From contig CALDGV010000329.1 in the NCBI GenBank assembly GCA_937941745.1, positions 1 through 6,016 on the forward strand: DNA of 6,016 bases. Direction: 5' to 3'. The translations under genes and the position numbers were made by a program. Every line of letters starts with the position of its first letter. The first letter of the stretch is position 1. Of this stretch, positions 1-6,016 are shown in pieces. The stretch comes from an uncultured Prosthecobacter sp. GTDB lineage: Bacteria; Verrucomicrobiota; Verrucomicrobiia; Verrucomicrobiales; Verrucomicrobiaceae. The notes below the pieces were generated by a model. The model had not been told where the DNA came from, made no database searches, and saw only the letters and a program-made list of their open reading frames with translations.

Positions 1-90
1 GCCCGCTGCAAGAACAGCTTGAAATTGTAATCCCGCTCCGCCCTCTGCCCGGTGACAGCCGGCGCGTGCCGGATGGCGCACTTTCACCAC
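1..90. other. Left-edge stretch upstream of the transporter gene
   Basis: No gene can be assigned to these bases. One + frame reads a few codons and stops at TAA (28-30), and could be the very end of an upstream gene. A second + frame stays open deep into the transporter. A - strand frame is open to the left edge but has no usual start codon. I see no convincing promoter or Shine-Dalgarno ahead of the ATG at 91. Confidence 0.35.
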
Positions 91-1371
91 ATGAAAAACC
101 TGCCCACTGCTTTTCAGAAAAACGCGCTTTGGACTGCCACCACGGCGGTCTCGCTCACGGTCATTGGGGCACTGGCAGTCGGCTTCATCTACCTGGGCAC
201 GCAGGTGCTTGGCTATTTGCAGCCCATTCTGGTTCCTTTTGCGGTGGCCGGTGTGCTGGCCTACCTTTTAGAACCGGGGGTGGCTTGGTTGGAACGCCGG
301 GGCCTGCAGCGGCAGCCGGCCGTGCTGCTTGTGTTCGTGCTGTTCAGCCTTGCGATCGGCGGCCTTGGCTGGTGGATTGTGCCCAAGCTGGCCGAACAAA
401 CAGCGAACCTGGCCAAGAAGGTGCCCGGATACAGCGTCAAGGCCCGGACAGCCGTGCTGGACTTCACCAGCCGGGTGGAGGCGGATTACGGGATCTCACT
501 GCTGCCGCATCTGCCTGCGGATTCCGTGCCTGCCGTCCTGCCCGCGGAAGGTGAAAAGCCTTCCGTTCCTGCAGGTGATGAGGCTGCGGCGGCGGATGAT
601 GAGCTTGATATTGATTTCAAGGCTCTCCTGACTGGAGACTGGGTGAAGACAACGCTGCCAACGGTCTTGCGGAATGCGGGCAAATTCATCAGCAGCAGTG
701 TCGGGGGCTTTCTGGGAGCCTTCGGATTCATGCTCAGCCTCATCATCGTGCCTCTGTATCTCTACTACTTCCTGATCGAGAGCGCGAAAATCAAGGCGCA
801 GTGGTCGGACTACCTGCCCCTGCGGGCCAGTGCTTTCAAAGATGAGGTCGTTGCCTGCCTGACGGAGATCAACAGCTACCTGATCGCCTTCTTCCGTGGT
901 CAGCTTTTTGTCAGTGTCATCAATGGGCTGGCCACGGGGGCTGGCCTGATGTTGATCGGCTTGGATTTTGGCCTGCTGATCGGGCTGGCACTATGCCTTG
1001 CCGGCATCATCCCCTACCTGGGCATTGCCCTCTGCTGGGTTCCGGCGGTGATCATCGGTGCTGTTCAAGGCGGAAGTGCGCTGCTGCCTGCGGATCCCTG
1101 GTGGGCGTTGCCGCTGGCGGTCACCATCGTGTTTGCTGTGGTGCAGCAGGTGGACGGTCTTTTCATCACGCCGCGAATTGTGGGTGAGGCTGTGGGCCTG
1201 CATCCGATGACGGTGATCGCGAGTGTTCTGGTCTGGGGGCTTTTGCTGGGGGGACTCCTCGGAGCGATCCTGGCCGTGCCCATGACGGCCAGCGTGAAGG
1301 TGCTGTTTCAGCGTTACGTGTGGCGGGCGCGGCTCGCCCCCCAGACGGTGGGAGGGGCTCGTCACGGATAG
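91..1371 (+). CDS. AI-2E family (TqsA/PerM-like) membrane transporter
   Basis: A multi-pass inner-membrane protein of the AI-2E family (UPF0118), whose members export small molecules such as autoinducer-2 or act as ion antiporters; the substrate here cannot be read from sequence. From the ATG at 91 it is 426 residues. Hydrophobic segments lie near residues 15-37, 43-62, 75-97, 205-228, 263-289, 291-325 and 374-399, with another around 337-353. Family signatures are FFRGQLF (267-273), the IIPYLG turn (306-311), PRIVGEAVGLHP (361-372) and the glycine-rich last helix ending in AVPM. The loop between the third and fourth helices is about 107 residues and carries an acidic, Ala-rich stretch (about 161-176). 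Start choice: the frame is open from a GTG at 52, with an ATG at 73, but the extra residues look unlike a family N-terminus. None of the three starts has a clear Shine-Dalgarno. The gene is convergent with the kinase, and no terminator is visible. The family call is firm; the substrate is unknown. Confidence 0.9.
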   Translation: MKNLPTAFQKNALWTATTAVSLTVIGALAVGFIYLGTQVLGYLQPILVPFAVAGVLAYLLEPGVAWLERRGLQRQPAVLLVFVLFSLAIGGLGWWIVPKLAEQTANLAKKVPGYSVKARTAVLDFTSRVEADYGISLLPHLPADSVPAVLPAEGEKPSVPAGDEAAAADDELDIDFKALLTGDWVKTTLPTVLRNAGKFISSSVGGFLGAFGFMLSLIIVPLYLYYFLIESAKIKAQWSDYLPLRASAFKDEVVACLTEINSYLIAFFRGQLFVSVINGLATGAGLMLIGLDFGLLIGLALCLAGIIPYLGIALCWVPAVIIGAVQGGSALLPADPWWALPLAVTIVFAVVQQVDGLFITPRIVGEAVGLHPMTVIASVLVWGLLLGGLLGAILAVPMTASVKVLFQRYVWRARLAPQTVGGARHG

Positions 1372-1385
1372 GGTGAACTACGGAC

Positions 1386-4112
1386 TCACTGAGCGCGTGC
1401 GTTCCATTCCTCCAGAACCGACTTGGCCCGTATGGCTCCGAGCCTGTCTCCAGCAAGACTGCGCTTTTCGATCAGAGGCAGGATCAGCTGCTGTCCCGAC
1501 TCCCGGACGCTTTTGATTGCTTCAGAGTGGGCATTTTGAAGGGTTTTCAACTGCTGGCGGTAGATGCCACGCAGTTTCCGCAACGAAGCAGGCAGTTTTA
1601 AATCCGCTGTCTCAGGGGGCAGTTCATTCTGCAAGGCTATGCGCTCGATCTCCGCTTTGAAGGCCTGCTGTTCTGTGGGCGAGAGCAGGGCGTAATCCCG
1701 CCGCAGTGCGGAGACATAAAGAGTGTCGAGCTTCTGGCGTTCAGTGTCGAGATCCTTCTGGCCTGGTAATGCCTTATCAGGCAGCCTGTTTCTCAATGCG
1801 GCCAGTTCGGGGTCATGACTGGCAAGTTCAGGCATCTGGCTGGCGGCGGTTTTGGAAAGGGTGTGATCACTGACCAAGGTGCTCCAACGCGGCAGGCGCC
1901 AGACAAGCAGATGGTAGTCACCCTGCTGCTTTTTAGGATCCTTGAACCGGGTGCTCATCACGGCCCAGCGTTCATCTTTGGAAAGGGCGCAATCGGTGAC
2001 TGGCTCGGGAGTCGTTGCACGCCAGACTTCCGCGCCTCCATCCACTTCTTGTACCCGCAGCGTGCTGTCGCTCCAGGACGACAACAGGAGCCTTCCGCCA
2101 TCCACCACCTCGGCCGAAAGCAGTTGGATGCCATCCCGCGGAATCGTCGGCAGGGTCAGGTGCGTCTTGAATTCGGTCAAGCTCACCAGGTGAGGGTGGT
2201 TGGAAATCATCATCACCGTGGAGGCACCTCGGCGTCCCAGTGACCGGGTCACATAACCCAGCTCCTGAAGTGGAAGACTGGAGAGTTGCGCCGTCCGGGC
2301 ATCGAATCGCGACCACTGGACTTGATAACTGCCTGTGGACGTTTTTTTGGAAGCACTCAAAAGGACGCTGGTGCCTTCTGGCGTGGAGATCATGCAGTAG
2401 TTCCTGCCCACATAGTCTGAGACCACCTTCAGCGGGCTGCCAGGCTGCCAGTGAAAGAGGTTGGGGGCACCCTCATCGTCAGAGCCGCACAGCATCACGC
2501 CAAGGTCGTCCTTGAGCAAAACGGCGTTCAAGAGTTTCGCTGTCGGGTAAGTCGCTGAGTGCAGCACCTTGCCTGTGGCCAGCTCGATCATCGCCACTTT
2601 GTCGCTGGTGTAACTGAGTACGAGGGCCTGGTTTTCGTCGGCGCTGACCTGCAGCAGATTGAGCGCGTCGAGTCCCGGTTGAGCGCTGAAAAGCTCTTTC
2701 TGTTCGGCGAGATCCCAGACTCGGAGGGTGCCATCCATGCCGACACTGGCGGCTCGCCGCTGATCGGAGAAGAGATGCACATCATAGCAGGGGCTGCGAT
2801 GTCCCTGCAGCTGCGCGATTTGAGCGGGCTCTCCATCCAGAACGGCCCAAGGAGCGAGCGGTGCGACTGCCGCAGGTGCCACAGCTTTTTCAGGAGCCAT
2901 GCTGGACGGCGCAGCCACATTTGCTGGCGGAGCCGCCACCGCAGGTTTTGTGGGAGGTGCAACCGGAGCTGGGCTGGGCGGTGCAGTCTGAGGTGCCACG
3001 ACCTTGGGTGGCTCTAGCCGAGGCTTGGCAGAAACTGACACGACGGCTGGCGGTTTCTCATTCACCTCAGGCTTTGGCTTGTTGCGGAAAATCGCCCAGC
3101 CAAAGCCTGCGAGGAGAATGGCGCAGGCAGCGCCCCAGCCCAGGGGGGCAAGCTGTTGTCGCCACCGGATGAAAGGTGAAGGACGGTAGCTGCTGCCAGC
3201 GGAAGGTGGTTCCGCCGAGATCTGCGGTGCATGCACGGCTTTCGGCGCTGCCGCCGCGGGTTTCTGCAGGGCTGTTTCAGCGGTGGCGGTGAGCAGGGCC
3301 ACCTTTACCTCGACGGCCTTCTGGTAGCGCTCATCAGGTTCACTCTTCAGGCATTTGGCAATGATGCTGGCGAAGCCCGGTGGCAGTTGTTCGCTGGCGT
3401 CCTTTCCCGCGGCGGTCGGCGTCTGGCCGGTGAGCATTTCATGGATCACCACGCCCAGGGCGTAGATGTCCGCCCGATGGTCGACTTTGGAACCGAGAAT
3501 CAGTCGCTCCGGCGCGGTGTAGTCGGGCGTTCCATACTCAACCTCCTCGATGTTCGACTGCGTGGTCAAATCTCTGGCGAGACCGAAATCCGCCACCTTC
3601 ACCTTCCAGTCATTGGTGATGAGGATGTTCGCGGGCTTGATGTCACGATGAGCCACTCCGCGGTCATGAGCGAATTGCAGGGCATCACAGAGCTGCGCAA
3701 TCACTTCCCGGGCACGTTCCCGGGTGATCTCGCCACCCCGGGTGCGACGATGCAGGTCGCAGCCCTCAATGTATTCCATGACAAGGAAAAGGTGCCGTGC
3801 GTAGGTCTGCCCGAAGTCAAATACGGCCACAATGTGCGGATGAACCAGCTTGGCCATGGCCCGTGCCTCTTTGATGAATCGCTGAACGTCCTCCGGATTC
3901 TGGGAGGACTCCGCCGGCAGCACTTTGATCGCCACCCAGCGGTCGAGAGAGATCTGACGTGCTTTGTACACAGCTCCCATGCCGCCAATTCCGATGATCT
4001 CGTGAATCTCGTATTGTGGCAGCAGCGCAGCCAGTTCCGCCTGTGTCGGATACACCGGCTCCGCAGCCTGGGAAGGCTGCTCTGCTGAAGGACTGGATGC
4101 GCCGTCGGACAT
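1386..4112 (-). CDS. Membrane-anchored Hanks-type Ser/Thr protein kinase with WD40-like propeller and helical C-terminus
   Basis: Phosphorylates Ser/Thr on unknown protein targets. The 908 residues (counted from the ATG at 4112) divide as follows. The kinase domain (about 34-281) has glycine loop GIGGMGAVYKA (41-51), VAIK lysine 63, alphaC glutamate 82, catalytic loop HRDIKPAN (155-162, Asp157), DFG (175-177), GTPDYTAPE (194-202) and Asp215, so all key catalytic residues are present. One membrane helix follows (about 323-342), then a Pro/Ala-rich linker (345-426). A beta-propeller-like region (about 431-741) begins with one canonical WD40 repeat (Gly-His 437-438, Trp-Asp 466-467) and continues with about six degenerate blades. 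The last ~147 residues are predicted helical and charged. By analogy with PknB-type receptors the kinase would be cytoplasmic and the propeller periplasmic; this is inferred. An in-frame TTG at 4124 would add four residues. I prefer the ATG, but neither start has a Shine-Dalgarno. The gene lies downstream of nusB on the same strand and may be co-transcribed or have its own promoter. Confidence 0.93.
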   Translation of the reverse strand: MSDGASSPSAEQPSQAAEPVYPTQAELAALLPQYEIHEIIGIGGMGAVYKARQISLDRWVAIKVLPAESSQNPEDVQRFIKEARAMAKLVHPHIVAVFDFGQTYARHLFLVMEYIEGCDLHRRTRGGEITRERAREVIAQLCDALQFAHDRGVAHRDIKPANILITNDWKVKVADFGLARDLTTQSNIEEVEYGTPDYTAPERLILGSKVDHRADIYALGVVIHEMLTGQTPTAAGKDASEQLPPGFASIIAKCLKSEPDERYQKAVEVKVALLTATAETALQKPAAAAPKAVHAPQISAEPPSAGSSYRPSPFIRWRQQLAPLGWGAACAILLAGFGWAIFRNKPKPEVNEKPPAVVSVSAKPRLEPPKVVAPQTAPPSPAPVAPPTKPAVAAPPANVAAPSSMAPEKAVAPAAVAPLAPWAVLDGEPAQIAQLQGHRSPCYDVHLFSDQRRAASVGMDGTLRVWDLAEQKELFSAQPGLDALNLLQVSADENQALVLSYTSDKVAMIELATGKVLHSATYPTAKLLNAVLLKDDLGVMLCGSDDEGAPNLFHWQPGSPLKVVSDYVGRNYCMISTPEGTSVLLSASKKTSTGSYQVQWSRFDARTAQLSSLPLQELGYVTRSLGRRGASTVMMISNHPHLVSLTEFKTHLTLPTIPRDGIQLLSAEVVDGGRLLLSSWSDSTLRVQEVDGGAEVWRATTPEPVTDCALSKDERWAVMSTRFKDPKKQQGDYHLLVWRLPRWSTLVSDHTLSKTAASQMPELASHDPELAALRNRLPDKALPGQKDLDTERQKLDTLYVSALRRDYALLSPTEQQAFKAEIERIALQNELPPETADLKLPASLRKLRGIYRQQLKTLQNAHSEAIKSVRESGQQLILPLIEKRSLAGDRLGAIRAKSVLEEWNARAQ

Positions 4113-4240
4113 TCGGGAGGACAATAACTGGGAAAGAGCCTCAAGTTACAGGGAGAGGCAGCTTTCGGGCCAGCGCAAAGCACGAAAGAGGGAGCGATGC
4201 CTCGGCCTTGATATTTCTGTCCTGGCCGTGCCCGTCTGCC
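4113..4240. other. Intergenic region between nusB and the kinase gene
   Basis: These 128 bases contain no supported gene. Read on the - strand they should hold any terminator of the riboflavin operon and any promoter of the kinase. I see neither a GC-rich hairpin followed by a T run nor a convincing -35/-10 pair. The only symmetry noticed is a 6-base inverted repeat, CTTTCG at 4162-4167 and CGAAAG at 4183-4188, separated by 15 bases, which could easily be chance. Read-through from nusB into the kinase is therefore possible. Confidence 0.5.
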
Positions 4241-4651
4241 CTATTTCGGGCGAATCTGGCGCATGAGCCGGTGCAGGACGCCATTCACGAAAGCGCCGGA
4301 TTCGGCTCCGCCGAGGCTTTTGGCGACCTCAATGGCTTCGTTCAGGATCACGGGAGCCGGCACATCAGGCACATGCATGAGTTCATGTACTGCCACCCGG
4401 AGGATGTTCCGGTCCACGGCGGCCAGCCTCTCCAGGCGGAAGTTTTCGACGACCGGGGCGATGGCGGCATCGATTTCGGTCAGATGGGCCAGCACGCCGC
4501 GGATGAGCTCCTCGGCATAGGCGCGGACGCTGGGCTTGGCACTGTGGATCTCCCAGAAAGCGGCCTGCTCTTCAGCGCTGTGCTCGCCATGAAGCTCATG
4601 AGCAAAAAGGAATTGGACGGCGGTTTCACGTCCTTCACGTCTTTTTCCCAT
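4241..4651 (-). CDS. nusB: Transcription antitermination factor NusB
   Basis: A small all-helical RNA-binding protein that pairs with NusE (ribosomal protein S10) on boxA RNA, supporting antitermination of rRNA operons in the cytoplasm. The product is 136 residues, close to the usual 130-150. The N-terminus has the typical basic RREGRETAVQFLF segment (4-16). The middle holds RLAAVDRNILRVAVHEL (75-91), matching the family core that ends in DRxILRxAxxEL. The C-terminal half has NEAIEVAKSLG (104-114) and FVNGVLHRL (121-129), matching the family's NEA...FVNGVL block. The ATG at 4651 is chosen because the family motif starts right after it. A longer frame from an ATG at 4687 would overlap ribH by 32 bases and add residues with no family match. 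Only 4 bases separate the ribH stop from this start, implying translational coupling. nusB is a usual partner of ribH in riboflavin operons. Confidence 0.95.
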   Translation of the reverse strand: MGKRREGRETAVQFLFAHELHGEHSAEEQAAFWEIHSAKPSVRAYAEELIRGVLAHLTEIDAAIAPVVENFRLERLAAVDRNILRVAVHELMHVPDVPAPVILNEAIEVAKSLGGAESGAFVNGVLHRLMRQIRPK

Positions 4652-4655
4652 GGTC

Positions 4656-5162
4656 TCAGGCGTCCTCCAGTGCGGGGTTTCCAGCAAAGCTCGCCCGCAT
4701 TTTGCGGAAGAGGCTGATCATGTTCACCGCAGTCTGGGCGGCTTCGGTGCCACGGTTGATCGTCACGCCGAGGCATCGTTCCTCTGCCTGCTCCTCACTG
4801 TTCACGAGCAGCACTTCGTGAATCACCGGAGTGACGTGCCGCACCGCCATCTGCTGCAGGGCATCCGTCACAGAGGCTCCCACCAGGTCGGCATGCTCGG
4901 TGGAGCCGCGAATGATGACGCCAAAGGCGATCAGGACATCCGGCTTGGTGCTCTTGAGGACGAGCTCCGAGCACACGGGGATTTCAAAGGCTCCGGGCAC
5001 ACGGTAAACCGTCAGCGCGGCGTTGGGTGCCAGCGTTTCCAGTTCCTCACGGGCGGCATCAAGAAGGCCTTGAACGAACTGGTTGTTGTAGAGCGATGCC
5101 ACGATGGCGATCGACACCGGCTCTTGGACCGGGCGGGGGCGGGAAGGGGAGTGTTGAGACAT
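4656..5162 (-). CDS. ribH: 6,7-dimethyl-8-ribityllumazine synthase (RibH)
   Basis: Catalyses the penultimate step of riboflavin synthesis: condensation of 5-amino-6-ribitylamino-uracil with 3,4-dihydroxy-2-butanone 4-phosphate to give lumazine, usually in pentamers or 60-mer capsids. The product is 168 residues, slightly longer than the usual ~155, with the extra mostly in a polar, Pro-rich N-terminus (about 1-14). Family motifs are VPGAFEIP (55-62), GVIIRGSTEHADLV (81-94) with the presumed catalytic His90, PVI (112-114) and EQAEER (124-129) with the conserved Arg129. Some positions differ from the Bacillus-type enzyme: Tyr25 stands where RFN has Phe, HEV replaces FGV after PVI, and the usual GTKAGNKG loop reads LGVTINRG (131-138). 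The ATG at 5162 is preceded by a run of C on the coding strand, so there is no Shine-Dalgarno. The gene lies 80 bases downstream of ribBA and 4 bases upstream of nusB. The identity is secure. Confidence 0.95.
   Translation of the reverse strand: MSQHSPSRPRPVQEPVSIAIVASLYNNQFVQGLLDAAREELETLAPNAALTVYRVPGAFEIPVCSELVLKSTKPDVLIAFGVIIRGSTEHADLVGASVTDALQQMAVRHVTPVIHEVLLVNSEEQAEERCLGVTINRGTEAAQTAVNMISLFRKMRASFAGNPALEDA
4664..4668 (-). promoter_or_regulatory. Possible ribosome binding site for nusB inside the ribH end
   Basis: On the - strand, GGAGG lies within the last codons of ribH, 12 bases before the nusB ATG at 4651. The spacing is longer than the usual 5-9 bases, so it may be weak or fortuitous. 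It is the only Shine-Dalgarno-like match near a gene start in the window, and it supports 4651 rather than 4687 as the nusB start. Confidence 0.4.
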
Positions 5163-5235
5163 GGGGGGATGCTTTGGGGCTTCTCAGTTCACCGTTTTCC
5201 GTTCATCAGGCAGGGAAGGGTGAGCGGGGAGCCAG

Positions 5236-5250
5236 AGTTGAATCACAACT
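5236..5250. repeat. Small inverted repeat across the ribBA stop codon
   Basis: The + strand reads AGTTG-AATCA-CAACT, a perfect 5-base stem with a 5-base loop. The loop contains the ribBA stop codon (TCA at 5243-5245, TGA on the - strand). It is not followed by a T run on either strand, so it does not look like an intrinsic terminator. The stem is short and may be chance. Confidence 0.3.
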
Positions 5251-6016
5251 TGTGACCCAGCTTCTTTTTCTTGGTTTCGAGGTACTTTTTGTTGTGCGGG
5301 TTGGGCTCTGAAATGATGGGCACCTGCTCCACGATCTCCAGCCTGTGGCCGTCGAGGCCCACAATCTTGCGCGGGTTGTTCGTGATGAGGCGGATTTTCC
5401 GCACGCCGAGGTCATGGATGATCTGGGCACCGATGCCGTAGTCACGCAGATCCATGCCAAAGCCGAGCTTCAAGTTGGCTTCCACCGTATCGAGCCCCTG
5501 CTCCTGGAGCTTGTAAGCCTGGATTTTGCCGTGCAGTCCGATGCCGCGGCCTTCGTGTCCGCGCATGTAAACGATCACGCCCTGGCCAGCCTCGGCCACT
5601 CTGCGCATGGCGGCGTGCAGCTGGCTTCCGCAGTCACAGCGGCGGGAGGTGAAGATGTCGCCCGTCAGGCATTCACTGTGCACACGCACGAGAACGGGCT
5701 TTTTGCCGTCGATCTGGCCCATGACCAGGGCCACATGATGCACGCCGTCGAGGCTGCTGCGGTAGAGGTGCAGCTTGAAGTCGCCAAAGTCGGTGGGCAT
5801 GTCCACCACCTCCAGTTTCTCCACCAGCTTCTCGCTGCGGCGGCGGTACTCGATCAGGTCGGCGATGGAGCAGATCTTGAGCTTGTGCTTTCTGGCGAAC
5901 TTCTTGAGGTCCGGCATCCTTGCCATGGTGCCGTCTGGATTCATGATTTCGATCAGCACACCGGCTTCGCGCAGGCCGGCCAGGCGGCAGAGGTCAACGG
6001 CGGCCTCCGTATGACC
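5243..6016 (-). CDS. ribBA: Bifunctional RibBA: DHBP synthase / GTP cyclohydrolase II (3' part, 5' end outside window)
   Basis: Feeds both branches of riboflavin synthesis. The RibB half makes 3,4-dihydroxy-2-butanone 4-phosphate from ribulose 5-phosphate. The RibA half opens GTP to the diaminopyrimidine. The frame is open to the right edge; 257 residues are visible and the N-terminal half of RibB is missing. The GTG at 5957-5959 is internal, because upstream codons encode the conserved RibB block GHTEAAVDL (visible residues 1-9). RibB ends near residue 70 with [10 protein letters not shown] (28-37). The RibA domain follows: zinc ligands Cys116, Cys127 and Cys129, [11 protein letters not shown] (151-161), [11 protein letters not shown] (176-186), [11 protein letters not shown] (189-199) and TNNPRKI (212-218). 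All look intact, so GTP cyclohydrolase activity is expected. The lysine-rich tail ending in GHKL is a normal family ending. ribH follows after an 80-base gap with no clear terminator. An FMN riboswitch, if present, would lie outside the window. Confidence 0.95.
   Translation of the reverse strand, partial: GHTEAAVDLCRLAGLREAGVLIEIMNPDGTMARMPDLKKFARKHKLKICSIADLIEYRRRSEKLVEKLEVVDMPTDFGDFKLHLYRSSLDGVHHVALVMGQIDGKKPVLVRVHSECLTGDIFTSRRCDCGSQLHAAMRRVAEAGQGVIVYMRGHEGRGIGLHGKIQAYKLQEQGLDTVEANLKLGFGMDLRDYGIGAQIIHDLGVRKIRLITNNPRKIVGLDGHRLEIVEQVPIISEPNPHNKKYLETKKKKLGHKL

Noticed and set aside
1..89. A - strand frame open to the left edge, encoding a plausible-looking peptide
   Set aside because: It has no ATG, GTG or TTG that could start it before its upstream stop, apart from one very near the edge, so a gene start cannot be supported.
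1325..1356. GC-rich symmetry near the transporter 3' end (GGGCG/CGCCC and C-run/G-run pairing) as a terminator
   Set aside because: It lies inside the coding region and no T run follows on either strand.
3231..4088. A 285-codon open frame on the + strand
   Set aside because: It lies wholly opposite the conserved kinase catalytic domain, whose motifs fix the real frame. Its translation shows no recognisable domain, and long antisense frames are expected in GC-rich DNA.
4162..4188. CTTTCG/CGAAAG inverted repeat as an operator for the kinase
   Set aside because: Only six paired bases with a 15-base spacer and no recognised regulator motif; likely chance.
4016..4717. A 233-codon open frame on the + strand
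   Set aside because: It runs antisense across the kinase start, the intergenic gap and all of nusB. The NusB family match on the other strand explains the sequence.
4650..5255. A 201-codon open frame on the + strand
   Set aside because: It is antisense to ribH, which has unmistakable motifs; the frame has no family features.
5957..5959. GTG as the start of a standalone GTP cyclohydrolase gene
   Set aside because: The frame continues upstream to the window edge and encodes the conserved Rib[10 protein letters not shown] block, so this is an internal codon of a fused RibBA.

Overview
The window is GC-rich and densely coding. It holds five genes: one on the + strand at the left, and four on the - strand that run right to left. 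The gene set suggests a Gram-negative bacterium of the Planctomycetota/Verrucomicrobiota type, most likely Verrucomicrobiota. The reasons are a Hanks-type kinase fused through a membrane segment to a WD40-like propeller and a helical C-terminus, and gene starts that mostly lack Shine-Dalgarno sequences. This placement is inference from gene style; no phylogenetic marker was compared.

Layout: 91-1371 (+) is an AI-2E-family (TqsA/PerM-like) multi-pass membrane transporter. Its stop lies 14 bases from the stop of the convergent gene at 1386-4112 (-), a large membrane-anchored Ser/Thr protein kinase. After a 128-base gap come nusB (4241-4651, -), ribH (4656-5162, -) and the 3' part of ribBA (5243-6016, -), which runs off the right edge of the window.

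The right-hand block is a riboflavin cluster. RibBA makes both precursors of lumazine: dihydroxybutanone phosphate from ribulose 5-phosphate, and the pyrimidine from GTP. RibH (lumazine synthase) joins the two branches. NusB, a transcription antitermination factor, is a common last gene of rib operons, and its start lies 4 bases beyond the ribH stop. The kinase follows on the same strand and could be read from the same transcript, but the gap is long enough for its own promoter and I see no clear one. The promoter and any FMN riboswitch of the rib operon would lie beyond the right edge.

I found no tRNA, rRNA, CRISPR array, insertion sequence or other mobile element. No wholly unknown system is evident. 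The points most worth a second look are the architecture of the kinase, its C-terminal helical module, and several active-site-region substitutions in RibH.
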